This document shows positions 49,009 through 57,729 of a stretch of DNA of 64,000 nt, piece after piece. The first letter of the stretch is position 1. Every line of letters starts with the position of its first letter. Origin of the DNA: Pseudomonadales bacterium (GTDB lineage: Bacteria > Pseudomonadota > Gammaproteobacteria > Pseudomonadales > Azotimanducaceae); assembly GCA_041395945.1 (NCBI GenBank), contig JAWKZN010000001.1, positions 1-64,000 of the forward strand. Direction: 5' to 3'. The notes beneath the pieces were generated by a model that had not been told where the DNA came from, did no database searches, and saw nothing but the letters and a program-made list of their open reading frames with translations. The translations under genes and the position numbers were made by a program.

Positions 49009-49935
49009 ATGTCTCATGTCGAACTGCGCCATCTGCGGACCCTCGTGGCGCTGCGGGACACGGGCAGCCTGGTGGAGGCGGCGGATCGGTTGTTCCTGAC
49101 TCAGTCGGCCCTCTCCCATCAGCTGAAAGATCTGGAAACCCGGCTCGACTGCTCGCTGTTCATCCGTAAGACCCGACCGGTGCGATTCACTACGCCGGGT
49201 AACCGGCTGCTGAAACTGGCGGATGAGGTGCTGCCCCTGTTTCACAGTGCTGAGCAGGATCTCGCCCGGCTCGCCGGGGGAGAGTCCGGGCGGATCTTCA
49301 TGGCGATTGAATGCCACAGCTGCTTCGACTGGCTGCTGCCGGCGATCAACGAGTACCGGGAGCAGTGGCCGGACGTGGAGCTGGATATCGCCAGCGGTTT
49401 CCACTTCGCTCCGCTGCCGGCCCTGGCGCGGGGCGATCTGGATCTGGTGATTACCGCAGACCCTCTGGAGGATCTCGGCCTGGCTTACCTGCCGCTGTTC
49501 AGTTACGAAGCCCAGCTGGCCCTGGCGCGGGACCACAAGCTGGCGCAGCGGCCGTGGATTGAGCCAGCCGATCTCGCCAGCGAAACCCTGATCAGCTATC
49601 CGGTGGATCGCAGCCGGCTCGACGTGTTCACCTCGTTTCTGGACCCCGCCGGAGTGGAGCCGCTGCGGGTACGCAACGCGGAACTCACCACCATGATGAT
49701 TCAGCTGGTGGCCAGCGGCCGCGGAGTGACCTGCCTGCCGAACTGGGCGCTGCACGAATATCTGGAAGGCAATTATGTGGTGGCACGTTCGCTGGGCGAG
49801 GAAGGTGTGTGGCCGACGCTCTACGCCGCGGTGCGGGCGGATCAGCAGTCGGCGCCCTTCATCGGCGGCTTTGTCGAGGTGGCGAAGCGCACCTGTTTCC
49901 GCAATCTGGTGGGTATCGTGACCGCCGAAGTCTGA
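49009..49935 (+). CDS. LysR family regulator, MetR-like
   Basis: This is a 308-residue transcription factor. The N-terminal winged helix-turn-helix reads ELRHLRTLVALRDTGSLVEAAD, then LTQSALSHQLKDLETRLDCSLF, which is the MetR/LysR signature. The effector domain (about residues 90-300) includes IAIECHSCFDWLLPA-like and DLVITADP segments characteristic of MetR, which senses homocysteine. The ATG at 49009 is preferred to a GTG 9 bp earlier because homology begins at MSHVELRHL. No met gene is next to it. It is convergent with the PNPOx-like gene and separated from it by a strong hairpin. Confidence 0.9.
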   Translation: MSHVELRHLRTLVALRDTGSLVEAADRLFLTQSALSHQLKDLETRLDCSLFIRKTRPVRFTTPGNRLLKLADEVLPLFHSAEQDLARLAGGESGRIFMAIECHSCFDWLLPAINEYREQWPDVELDIASGFHFAPLPALARGDLDLVITADPLEDLGLAYLPLFSYEAQLALARDHKLAQRPWIEPADLASETLISYPVDRSRLDVFTSFLDPAGVEPLRVRNAELTTMMIQLVASGRGVTCLPNWALHEYLEGNYVVARSLGEEGVWPTLYAAVRADQQSAPFIGGFVEVAKRTCFRNLVGIVTAEV

Positions 49936-49945
49936 GGGGTGGTCT

Positions 49946-49967
49946 CATCCGGGTCGCTGCCCGGATG
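49946..49967. terminator. stem-loop between convergent genes
   Basis: CATCCGGG (49946-49953), six-base loop, CCCGGATG (49960-49967): a perfect 8-bp stem in the 37-bp gap between the MetR-like and PNPOx-like genes. Position and symmetry suit a bidirectional terminator, though there is no long T-run on either side. Confidence 0.65.
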
Positions 49968-49972
49968 CACGT

Positions 49973-50554
49973 TCAGGGAGTCAGGGTCGTCTCAATCCAG
50001 ATGTCTTCATCGCGTCGATAGCTGCGGCGATCGTGCACCCCGTTGTCCTGGGTGAGATCGAGACGTTCGACGGTCAGAGGATGCAGGTACAGGCCCTGCG
50101 CGGTAGGTGGCGCAGTCAGTGGCTCCGGCAGGGCGAGGCTTGCCAGGGCGGACAGCAGTTCCTCGCGACTTCCGACTGTCGAACTCTGGGGTGCGTGGTG
50201 GGTGTAAAACCAGTCCAGGCGTTTCGGGGAATCCGGTCGCAGCTGCCAGCTGGCGTGAACCAGGTGCTCGGGCACCGGATCGGTCCGGCAGGCGAGGCGG
50301 TACTGCACATTCAGGGACGGCAGCCACACCAGCACGCTGACGGGTCCCTGGCGCAGCGACGGCCACTTCGGACTCGTGGAGTTCACGAACACCGCCAGGC
50401 GTGCCTCCAGATCCCGCAGCACCAGGGTACGCTGCTGGGGCAACCCTGACTCGTCCACGTTGGCGACGGTGCACAGTCCGGCGCAGGGGTCCTGGCGCGC
50501 CCGTGCTGCCGCACGATCCGCAGCCAGGCGCTGCATGGGGTCCGTACCGCTCAT
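49973..50554 (-). CDS. pyridoxamine 5'-phosphate oxidase (PNPOx)-like flavoprotein
   Basis: This is a 193-residue split-barrel flavoprotein. AGLCTVANVDESGLPQQRTLVLRDLEA is the FMN-binding beta segment. ARLAVFVNSTSPKWPSLRQGPVSVLVWLPSLNVQYRL follows, and the C-terminal VERLDLTQ...RRSYRRDEDIWIETTLTP region matches PdxH-like homologues. It is shorter than PdxH and lacks its canonical C-terminal RLSP motif, so it may oxidise another compound. It is the last gene of a long same-strand series. Confidence 0.86.
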   Translation of the reverse strand: MSGTDPMQRLAADRAAARARQDPCAGLCTVANVDESGLPQQRTLVLRDLEARLAVFVNSTSPKWPSLRQGPVSVLVWLPSLNVQYRLACRTDPVPEHLVHASWQLRPDSPKRLDWFYTHHAPQSSTVGSREELLSALASLALPEPLTAPPTAQGLYLHPLTVERLDLTQDNGVHDRRSYRRDEDIWIETTLTP

Positions 50555-50671
50555 CCGGGCAGATCCTGTGTGGTTACCCGGATTGCTGTCGATCTCGACA
50601 ATCGCGAATCTTCTGTTCCGCGATTCCCGGATACCGCGATCCCTGGATCCCGCAGCTGTCGCACCGCGCCT

Positions 50672-51586
50672 TCAGCGTCGTGCCGGTTCACTGGCGGCGG
50701 GCGCGAGGAGAATCTGCACCCAGCGTTCGGCGTTGATGAAACCAGAACCGAATTCTGTCCAGCGCTCGCCGAACCCCGCTTTCGCGATGTCCTCCGCCGA
50801 GCGGCCGGCAGCGACTGCGTCCTCGACGATTTTCTGAGTTGCACGGATCATGTCGATACTTTCCGCGATGGTCACCACACTGCCGAGTGCGCCGTGGCCG
50901 GGAATAACCCGGATATCCTCCGGCACCATCGCAAGCACGGTCTCGAGATTGCTGACAAAGCCATCCACGGTACCGCCGCTGGCCACGTCGATGAACGGAA
51001 AACGGCCGTTGAAGAGGTGATCGCCCATATGAATCACATTGGCGTTCTTGAACCACACCACACTGTCGCCGTCGGTATGGCCGTGAGGCAGGTGGATGAA
51101 ATCGACTTCGTCATCGTTGAAGTGGATGCGGACCCGGTCGGCGAAAGTCACCAGGGGCAGTGCATAACGTTCCCCATTCTCCACGTCGAGCAGTCGGGCC
51201 CGCACATTGTCGTGGGCGATGATGGTGCCGGTCCGGCCGAAGTGGGCGTTGCTGCCGGTGTGGTCACCGTGAAAGTGGGTGTTGAGTACCAGCCTGGGCC
51301 GGGCGCCACCGAGTTGATCGATGGCGGCCTGGATGCGCCCCGCCAGCGGAGCGAACTGATCGTCGATGATCAGGGTGCCATCCGCACCGACCGATACGCC
51401 GATGTTGCCACCGGCGCCGGTGAGCATGTGCACGCTGCCACCGACGTGTTGTGCGGTGATCTGCACCGCCGCGAACCGGTCCGCTTCTTCGGCGGCAACC
51501 TGTGATGTCAGTGTCAAGCCGCAGAGCAGCAGGGCCAGGCCCCGGCGCAGCGGGAGAAAGCGGGGATTTGCGTGTGACTGTTGCAT
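50672..51586 (-). CDS. exported metallo-beta-lactamase fold hydrolase
   Basis: This is a 304-residue periplasmic protein. It has a cleavable signal peptide (basic PRFLPLRRG, hydrophobic LALLLCGLTLTSQVAA) and a binuclear-zinc fold. HFHGDHTGSN supplies His104, His106, Asp108 and His109; LPHGHTDGDSVVWF and IPGHGALGS supply later ligands. The FxGDHLFNG-type region suggests the quinoprotein-relay-associated or glyoxalase-II-like group rather than a true beta-lactamase. Substrate unknown. It has same-strand neighbours 13 bp and 117 bp away. Confidence 0.9.
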   Translation of the reverse strand: MQQSHANPRFLPLRRGLALLLCGLTLTSQVAAEEADRFAAVQITAQHVGGSVHMLTGAGGNIGVSVGADGTLIIDDQFAPLAGRIQAAIDQLGGARPRLVLNTHFHGDHTGSNAHFGRTGTIIAHDNVRARLLDVENGERYALPLVTFADRVRIHFNDDEVDFIHLPHGHTDGDSVVWFKNANVIHMGDHLFNGRFPFIDVASGGTVDGFVSNLETVLAMVPEDIRVIPGHGALGSVVTIAESIDMIRATQKIVEDAVAAGRSAEDIAKAGFGERWTEFGSGFINAERWVQILLAPAASEPARR

Positions 51587-51599
51587 TGCGTGAGTTCCT

Positions 51600-52367
51600 C
51601 TAGAAATTGACGGTCAGACCCGTGGCATTCGGGTCTGCGAGTTCGGGGGGTGCCATGGCCTGGTATCTTTTCGCGAACCGGTAGACGAGCCCGTGGCCGG
51701 TCGTGGACAGGGCGTCCCGGATCATGAAGTCCGGATCGACGGCCTCCGCACGGGCGATCAGCCGCTCGAAGGTGAAGATGATGTTGTTCGAGTGCCGGGC
51801 GCGGATCGGCGTGCCGTAGAAAAAGTCGAACTGCTGAGCAGGATCATCCATCGCGAATTGCAGCTCGAGAATCTTCCGGGAGAACAGTTCCGAATCCCGC
51901 CCGCCGCTGGCGAAGAGCTTGCTCTGTTCTTCGGGCGTGACTGCGCCGCTGGCCAGCGCAGCCTGGCTCGATATATAGAGAAAGCCTTCGATCAGGCTGA
52001 GCTGGCTGCGGACGATTCGCGATGTCTGGAGGAAAGCTTCCTGGCGGGCGTGCATTTCAGACTGGGCCATCTTCTCGGACTGAATGATGGCCTGCTCCGC
52101 AGTGCGCTGGATCTCTTCCGCCTGGGCACGCAGTGCCAGCGTGTTCTGCTCGAGCTCCTTCTGCTGCAGGAAGTAGCCAATCACCAGCCAGAGAAAGGCG
52201 AGCGGCGCGAAGGCACCTTCCAGAAAACTGCCGAGTTCATCCGCGGGCAGATGGGCGAAATTTGACCAGCCAATGTCCGCCGCGATGTACAGCGTACCCA
52301 GCAGCAGCCAGCCCGCGGTCAGGCCCAGACCCAACCAGATGCGCCAGTCCGGGGTTCGCTTGATCAT
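51600..52367 (-). CDS. membrane protein with coiled coil, unknown function
   Basis: This is a 255-residue protein with two N-terminal transmembrane helices (WLGLGLTAGWLLLGTLYIAA and GAFAPLAFLWLVIGYFL). They are separated by an acidic loop and followed by a heptad-rich coiled coil (about residues 65-110, rich in Glu, Gln and Ala). A mixed soluble C-terminal region follows. No catalytic motif is visible. It lies 13 bp from the metallo-beta-lactamase gene and 9 bp from a small membrane protein gene; the three may act together. Confidence 0.78.
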   Translation of the reverse strand: MIKRTPDWRIWLGLGLTAGWLLLGTLYIAADIGWSNFAHLPADELGSFLEGAFAPLAFLWLVIGYFLQQKELEQNTLALRAQAEEIQRTAEQAIIQSEKMAQSEMHARQEAFLQTSRIVRSQLSLIEGFLYISSQAALASGAVTPEEQSKLFASGGRDSELFSRKILELQFAMDDPAQQFDFFYGTPIRARHSNNIIFTFERLIARAEAVDPDFMIRDALSTTGHGLVYRFAKRYQAMAPPELADPNATGLTVNF

Positions 52368-52376
52368 AAGATCCGA

Positions 52377-52610
52377 TCAGACGTTGCCGGACTCCGGTAC
52401 GCCACCGGTGGCTGGACTGGACACGGCTGCCGGCGTCCCACCACCGGTGCGTGTGGATTCACTGGTGCTCTCGCCGGACTGACGGCGCCTGATCTCTGCG
52501 ATGTCCCGCTGAATTTCGCTCAAACGGAAGATCAGGTCCGGCATCTGGTCGCTCACCCGCCACAACAGGTAGGCGATGCCGAGCAGAACGATGAAGCTGA
52601 AAAATCCCAT
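52377..52610 (-). CDS. small membrane protein, unknown function
   Basis: This 77-residue protein has one N-terminal helix (FFSFIVLLGIAYLLWRVSD), then an amphipathic helix (FRLSEIQRDIAEIRRRQSG). The C-terminal tail is Ser/Thr/Gly-rich and low in complexity. It resembles the small membrane partners often found beside coiled-coil membrane proteins. No family is recognised. It lies 9 bp upstream of the coiled-coil membrane protein gene. Confidence 0.68.
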   Translation of the reverse strand: MGFFSFIVLLGIAYLLWRVSDQMPDLIFRLSEIQRDIAEIRRRQSGESTSESTRTGGGTPAAVSSPATGGVPESGNV

Positions 52611-52646
52611 GGGCGATCCTATTTCGGAGTGAATGACACGACGCGA

Positions 52647-53162
52647 CTAGATATACCCAGTCTCCGGGCGTGAGTCCAGCAGCTTGGGTGCGGTCACCAG
52701 ATCGATGTCGCAGCGCCCGAAACCCAGGTGTGCCCAGTCGCCATCGAAATCGAGCCGCGCTGTGCCGAAGGTGGGCAGATTCGCGGTGACTGCAACTCCG
52801 GCAAGCAGATTCAAGGTCTCGGTGATCCCGGGATTGTGCGCCACCAGGGCCACGCTTTCTACTTCGGCGGGCGTGCGTCTGAGCACCGCCAGCAGTACCT
52901 CTGGTGGCGCGAGATAAAGTTCGTGCACGGCAACCGTGTGATCGTCGTCGATGTCGAAGGCGGCCTGCACGACTCTGGCTGTGGCCAGTGCCCGGGCGGC
53001 ATCACTCGTCCACAGCCAGGTTGCTCGATCGCTCTGGGCTGCGAGCCAGCGGCCCATCTCGATGGCGTCCCGGCTGCCGCGCTTGTTCAGCGGCCTGTCG
53101 AAATCCCGCTGACCGGGATTCCCCCAGGAGGATTTGGCATGGCGGTGCAGCCAGATCTTCAC
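52647..53162 (-). CDS. SixA-like histidine phosphatase
   Basis: This is a 171-residue phosphatase of the histidine phosphatase (RHG) superfamily. The catalytic motif is LHRHAKSSW (Arg7-His8). The second Arg and catalytic Glu/His positions are in SDAARALATARV and ALVAHNPGIT. SixA dephosphorylates the histidine of phosphotransfer proteins, including NPr and ArcB in E. coli. The true substrate here is unknown. It overlaps the next gene upstream by four bases. Confidence 0.91.
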   Translation of the reverse strand: MKIWLHRHAKSSWGNPGQRDFDRPLNKRGSRDAIEMGRWLAAQSDRATWLWTSDAARALATARVVQAAFDIDDDHTVAVHELYLAPPEVLLAVLRRTPAEVESVALVAHNPGITETLNLLAGVAVTANLPTFGTARLDFDGDWAHLGFGRCDIDLVTAPKLLDSRPETGYI

Positions 53163-53509
53163 GGATGCGCGGTGATTCTGCGGGCTTCGCTGAGCAGAAA
53201 GAGATCGGTGAGCACCGCGCGCAGATGCATGGAAGCATTGAGGTTGTCGATCAGTTCGCTGCTGATGCGGGGCTGGGCGGCAACCAGTGCAAGGGCGCGG
53301 CGGGTCTTGTCGATGTCGGCGGCGATGACGGAACTGAAGGAGATGGTGTCGTCCAGTTGCGTTGCGATCGCCGCAAGGGCGGCATCGAGTTCGCCAACGA
53401 CCTCACGGGATTTTCGACCCGGACCGGTAGCGTCGTCTTCACGCCCCTGGGCCGCATATGCCAGCAGAAATTCGTAAGCGATTTCCACCGCTTCAATCTG
53501 TGTATCCAT
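53159..53509 (-). CDS. hypothetical helical protein
   Basis: This 116-residue product is almost entirely alpha-helical, Ala/Leu/Asp-rich and soluble. It has no Cys and no recognisable motif. It overlaps the SixA-like gene by four bases and follows the cytochrome b gene, so it belongs to the same transcript. A role as a helical partner of SixA or of a phosphotransfer protein is only a guess. Confidence 0.6.
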   Translation of the reverse strand: MDTQIEAVEIAYEFLLAYAAQGREDDATGPGRKSREVVGELDAALAAIATQLDDTISFSSVIAADIDKTRRALALVAAQPRISSELIDNLNASMHLRAVLTDLFLLSEARRITAHP

Positions 53510-53543
53510 CAGTTTGTCCAGGCGCGGGCGGCTCGGGTCGGAC

Positions 53544-54302
53544 TCAGGCAGACTCTTTCGGCACCCACCTGGCGGTGTCGTGATTTGCCTTGAATTCGTC
53601 TTCCGATATCCAACCGCTGATCATCGAGCGGGTGTAGAAGCGCTTCTCCGGCCGTACGGCGAAGTAGACGTGCAGTGCTGTGAAGCCGATCAGACCCAGG
53701 GTGGACAGTCCGTGTAACACGAACATCCAGCCGAGGGTCGACTCTTCGAGCGCGTTGGAGCGCTCCCACCAGGGTGTATCGATCACCCACAGCAGCGCGA
53801 TTCCAGTGACGATCACCGCGAGCACCAGCAGGGACATCACGTGGTGCATGCCCTTCTGGGCAAACGAATATTTACCGGGCTTGATCGCGCTGTCGAAGGG
53901 CTCCTGCAGATCTTTCACTCCGACCCACATATCCGCAGGACGCTGCCAGAAGATCGAACGCACGACGTGCAGCGCAACGGCAGCCGTCAGCACCAGTCCG
54001 GAGACCCAGTGAATGGTCAGCCAGTCAAAATCGACACCAATGATCGGCAGCACACCGGTCGCCAGCAGTACAAACACGCTCAGTGCCATGACCCAGTGAA
54101 AGGCGCGGTCTATCGCGGCATGGCGCAGCAGCTTGCGGCCAGCGGCGGAAGGGCGGGCTTCAGATCTGATGAACATCATGACCAGCAGGTGAATCACGAT
54201 CGCGGCAAATGCCAGGGCGACCACGACCCAGAGCAGATCCCAGGACACGCCGAGCAGCACCTCGCGGCCCCACACGTCTTCTTTAAAGCGCACGATATCC
54301 AT
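53544..54302 (-). CDS. b-type cytochrome, FdnI-like membrane subunit
   Basis: This is a 252-residue membrane protein with four to five helices of the cytochrome b561/FdnI (formate dehydrogenase gamma) fold. Candidate heme ligands are His in AIDRAFHWVMALSVF, IHWVSGLVLTAAVALH, KGMHHVMSLLVLAV and LHGLSTLGLIGFTALHVYF, enough for two hemes. It would pass electrons from a periplasmic enzyme to quinone. It is translated from the same transcript as the molybdenum hydroxylase subunits (4-bp gap to the FAD subunit), so it probably serves as their membrane electron acceptor. Confidence 0.88.
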   Translation of the reverse strand: MDIVRFKEDVWGREVLLGVSWDLLWVVVALAFAAIVIHLLVMMFIRSEARPSAAGRKLLRHAAIDRAFHWVMALSVFVLLATGVLPIIGVDFDWLTIHWVSGLVLTAAVALHVVRSIFWQRPADMWVGVKDLQEPFDSAIKPGKYSFAQKGMHHVMSLLVLAVIVTGIALLWVIDTPWWERSNALEESTLGWMFVLHGLSTLGLIGFTALHVYFAVRPEKRFYTRSMISGWISEDEFKANHDTARWVPKESA

Positions 54303-54306
54303 GAAC

Positions 54307-55296
54307 TCAGCTCCGCAGTGCCCGGGCCACCAGGTTTTCCATGAGAGGCAGTTTGAAATGATTGTGATTCAGTGGTCGCGCGCCACGCGAAGCGAATCCG
54401 GCGAGGCTGCCCGCGGTCTCTTCGCTGCGGGCCTTACCGATGGCGGCGCGTTCGATGTCGCGCAGGCGCCGGGGTACACATTCCACCGCGCCGAGCACCA
54501 GCCTGGCATCGTCTATCAGACCGCCCTTCATCCGGTAAGCGGCGGCGACACTGACCAGGGCGAAATCCCAGACGTTGCGATCGGCAACTTTTTCAAAATA
54601 AAAGTCCGCACCGGCGAAGGTATCAGGAATTTCGATCGCGGTGAGTACGTCGCCCGGCCGCAGGACGGTCATGTGTCTGATGTTCACCGCCGGGCCGACG
54701 AAGAAATCCGTCACATTGACACGACGCACCCCCCTGCTGTTCTGAATGACCATGACAGCATCCAGCGCCATCAGCGCCACCGCGGTATCCGACGGCGTCA
54801 CCGCAACACAGCGGCTGGCCCCGAACACGGCGTGTTCCCGGTTCATCGACTTTGGACCGTCGGCGTAGCAGATATTGCCGCCTGCCCGGTAACAGGAAAG
54901 ACCGCGGCGGTAGTACCAGCACCGGGTGTCCTGGGCGAGGTTGCCGCCGAGGGTGCCCTGGTTGCGGATCTGGGGGCTGGCGACACGGCCTGCAGCCTGA
55001 ACCAGCAGATCGAAGCGGGCTTTCACCAGCGGATTGCGGATGAGTTCGGTGAGACTGGTCATGGCACCGATACTCAGGCCATTGCCGAGTTCGCGCACAC
55101 CCTGCAGCTCTGTCACGGCAGCAAGGTCGATCATCGCTCGCGGGTGCCTGGCACGGTCTTTCAGCCAGCCGTAGGTGTCCTGTCCGCCAGCCAGCAGCCA
55201 GCCGTCTGCGCCGAGTCTTGCGGCCAGCGTTGCGGCGTCCTCCACCGTCACCGGCTGGAACAGTTCGATATCGGGCATCACGTCGTATGCGGTCAT
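54307..55296 (-). CDS. molybdenum hydroxylase FAD-binding subunit with [4Fe-4S] cysteines (PaoB-like)
   Basis: This is a 329-residue FAD subunit of the CoxM/PaoB family. WLLAGGQDTYGWLKDR is the N-terminal FAD site and RNQGTLGGNLAQDTRCWYYRR the second FAD motif. Cys126, Cys135, Cys143 and Cys163 are spaced as in E. coli PaoB and 4-hydroxybenzoyl-CoA reductase beta, where they hold a [4Fe-4S] cluster. The later VRRVNVTDFFVGP and C-terminal CO-dehydrogenase flavoprotein domain are present. The start is ATG at 55296. It lies between the molybdenum subunit and the cytochrome b gene. Confidence 0.93.
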   Translation of the reverse strand: MTAYDVMPDIELFQPVTVEDAATLAARLGADGWLLAGGQDTYGWLKDRARHPRAMIDLAAVTELQGVRELGNGLSIGAMTSLTELIRNPLVKARFDLLVQAAGRVASPQIRNQGTLGGNLAQDTRCWYYRRGLSCYRAGGNICYADGPKSMNREHAVFGASRCVAVTPSDTAVALMALDAVMVIQNSRGVRRVNVTDFFVGPAVNIRHMTVLRPGDVLTAIEIPDTFAGADFYFEKVADRNVWDFALVSVAAAYRMKGGLIDDARLVLGAVECVPRRLRDIERAAIGKARSEETAGSLAGFASRGARPLNHNHFKLPLMENLVARALRS

Positions 55297-55303
55297 GACT
55301 GCC

Positions 55304-57700
55304 TCAGAATGAGTTGGTGGCCATGGGGCCGGATGATTCGGAGATGCCGGCAACGTGATTGAGAATCACATCCGGCGTTACGGGTGTGCGGTTGAAAAGA
55401 TGACCACCCAGGGCATCGGAAAGCGCGCACATGAACGCCGCGGTCGCACAGCCCATGGCTGGTTCGCCGATCCCGCGGATGCCCATCGGATTGTCCGGAT
55501 CCGGCCTGTCCACTGCCGTCCAGCGGGTGGAGACGGGCACGTCCAGATAGGTGGGTGGTTTGCACTGATAGAAGCCGACGTTTGCAGGCAGTCCGTTCTG
55601 GGGGTCGTAGACGTGGCGTTCGAGAGACGCCATGCCGAATCCCCACACCGCTCCGCCGTTCATCTGACCGGAAAGCCCGAGCGGATGGACCACGGTGCCG
55701 CACTCGGCTACTGCAACATAGTCGATGATTTCATGCTTGCCGGTTTCCAGATCCACCTCGATCTCGACGTAGGCTACCGCCAGCCCCGGTACCGTGCCGC
55801 GCACGGGCAGGTTGTCTTTGGCAACGCCCACGAGCCCGGTACCGGCGATACCCTGCACCGCGCGTTGAGTCACTTCGTGAATGTCTTCGGGGTAGCTCTG
55901 GCCGCTGTAGGCTCCACCGAGTTCGATTGCCCTGGCGGCAATTTCCCCGTAAGTCATGCCCCGTGTGGGAGCTGACTTGTTGAAGACCCGCTCGTCGGCG
56001 TAGTCGTAATCCTCCGCTTTGCCGCCCAGCGTGGCTGCAGCGATCTCCAGCATCTTGTGTACAGCATCCATGGCTGCCACCCAGTTCGCCCGGGAATGGG
56101 TGAAACTGGTGTTGCTGCCTGCCTGGTAACTGCTCCATGGCAGGTGCAGGGCCGAGTTGCCGTGATGCACGATGCAGTTGTCCCAGTTGCAGCGCAGCAC
56201 CTCCGCCGCCGTGCGGGTGGTGGAAACGTATGAATAGGTACCCAGATTGCCGACTCCGCTGTGCAGATGGATGCGACCGTCCGGTGTAATACGCACCAGA
56301 CCGTCGAAACCATTGGCGCCTGCGGAGTGATAGCCCTGGCCGACGCCGATGCCGGTGACCTTGCTGCCTTTGCGCTGTCCACTGCGCGCCCTGCGCTCGG
56401 TCCAGTTGAAAAGCTCGGCGCCCATGACCAGCGCGTCATCCATGTAGGCGCTGGTGATCGGACCCTGTTTCGCATCGATGGTCGCGTTGGAGTCGGGCGC
56501 ATTGCGGCGGCGGATGTCCACCGGATCGATGCCGAGTTCTCTGGCCGCCTTGTCCATGATGGGCTCAAAAACGGCGGCAATCTGATTCTGCCCCGGACCG
56601 CGTTGCGCGCCACGGGGGGTGGTGTTGGTGAACACGGGTACGTCACGCAGGCGCATGGCGGCCGGCTGATAGAGGATCGAGACGGCGCCACCGGCGGACG
56701 AGGCATCACCACCGGTGCGGTTGGGTCCCAGGTCTTCGACGATGTACAGATCGACGGCGGTCACCCGGCCATCAGCGTTGAAGCCCGCCTTCACCCAGCC
56801 CTGGAAGCCGACCCGGGCGGAGCCGATGTAGTACTCCTCCTCCCGGGTAATGCGCAGCATGACCGGACGGCCCAGTTTCTTCGAAAAGTAACCGGGCAGG
56901 GCCAGTGTCGGGTAGGCGGCGATCTTCGAGCCAAAGCCGCCTCCGCAGTGTTCGGCGACATAGACCAGATCGGCGGCGTCGATGCCCAGCATGCGTGCCA
57001 GAAAGGGCACCACAAAACTCTGGGACTGGGTGGACCCGTAGACGTGGCATTTACCATTCTGCCAGTAGCTCAACACCGAGCGGGGTTCCATCGACATGTG
57101 GGCGTAGCCCGTGGTCACGAAGGACTCCTCAACAATCACGGCGGCGTTGTCGAAACCGGCTTCCAGATCGCCATAGCTCCATTCAGTAGGTGCTGCGCCG
57201 GTAGGCTCCCTGCCGGTAACAAATCTGTCGACGTCTTCCCCCGTCCAGCGCAGTTCCTGAATCTCACCGGGATAGACGTTGCCCTGCTCCCGGGCGTTGC
57301 TGCCGCCGGGCTTGAGACTGTCGAGGGGGTCGACGACGAAGGGCAGGGGTTCGAGGTCGACACGGATCAGGGCCAGGGCATTTTCTGCGGTTTTTTCATC
57401 GACGGCGGCGACTGCGAGAATCGGATCACCGATATAAACGGGCTCGTTGGTGAGAACAGCCGGGGTCGGTGCTTCGGTCGCCGGTACATCGTCAGCGGTA
57501 AGGATGCCGATCACCCCTTTCAGCGCCAGCGCCCGGCTCGCGTCGATGTGTCTGACCCGTGCATGGGGCATGGGGCTCGTATACATGCGTGCGTAGACCA
57601 TGCCGTCGACGCTGTAGTCTTCGGCGTAGCGCGCTTTGCCGGTCACCTTGCCGAAGATGTCGGGTGGCACGAAATCCTTGCCGATGTGGGTATAGCTCAT
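55304..57700 (-). CDS. xanthine dehydrogenase family molybdopterin-binding subunit (PaoC-like)
   Basis: This is a 798-residue catalytic subunit. The N-terminal ald_Xan_dh_C domain begins VTGKARYAEDYSVDGMVYARM. The molybdopterin cytosine dinucleotide region contains GGGFGSKIAAYPTLALPG and GVGQGYHSAGANGFD, and GPGQNQIAAVFEP is present. The catalytic Glu lies in GIRGIGEPAMGCATAAF. It probably oxidises an aldehyde or N-heterocycle with water as oxygen donor. It has no signal of its own, so it is presumably carried across the membrane folded with the Tat-tagged small subunit, as in PaoABC. Confidence 0.93.
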   Translation of the reverse strand: MSYTHIGKDFVPPDIFGKVTGKARYAEDYSVDGMVYARMYTSPMPHARVRHIDASRALALKGVIGILTADDVPATEAPTPAVLTNEPVYIGDPILAVAAVDEKTAENALALIRVDLEPLPFVVDPLDSLKPGGSNAREQGNVYPGEIQELRWTGEDVDRFVTGREPTGAAPTEWSYGDLEAGFDNAAVIVEESFVTTGYAHMSMEPRSVLSYWQNGKCHVYGSTQSQSFVVPFLARMLGIDAADLVYVAEHCGGGFGSKIAAYPTLALPGYFSKKLGRPVMLRITREEEYYIGSARVGFQGWVKAGFNADGRVTAVDLYIVEDLGPNRTGGDASSAGGAVSILYQPAAMRLRDVPVFTNTTPRGAQRGPGQNQIAAVFEPIMDKAARELGIDPVDIRRRNAPDSNATIDAKQGPITSAYMDDALVMGAELFNWTERRARSGQRKGSKVTGIGVGQGYHSAGANGFDGLVRITPDGRIHLHSGVGNLGTYSYVSTTRTAAEVLRCNWDNCIVHHGNSALHLPWSSYQAGSNTSFTHSRANWVAAMDAVHKMLEIAAATLGGKAEDYDYADERVFNKSAPTRGMTYGEIAARAIELGGAYSGQSYPEDIHEVTQRAVQGIAGTGLVGVAKDNLPVRGTVPGLAVAYVEIEVDLETGKHEIIDYVAVAECGTVVHPLGLSGQMNGGAVWGFGMASLERHVYDPQNGLPANVGFYQCKPPTYLDVPVSTRWTAVDRPDPDNPMGIRGIGEPAMGCATAAFMCALSDALGGHLFNRTPVTPDVILNHVAGISESSGPMATNSF

Positions 57701-57729
57701 GGCGGCGGTCCTTGTTTTCGTCCCTTGTC

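Noticed and set aside
50587..50600. TGTCGA-TC-TCGACA inverted repeat between the PNPOx-like and metallo-beta-lactamase genes
   Set aside because: It is a short stem with a two-base loop, no T-run and no positional relation to a start codon; probably chance.
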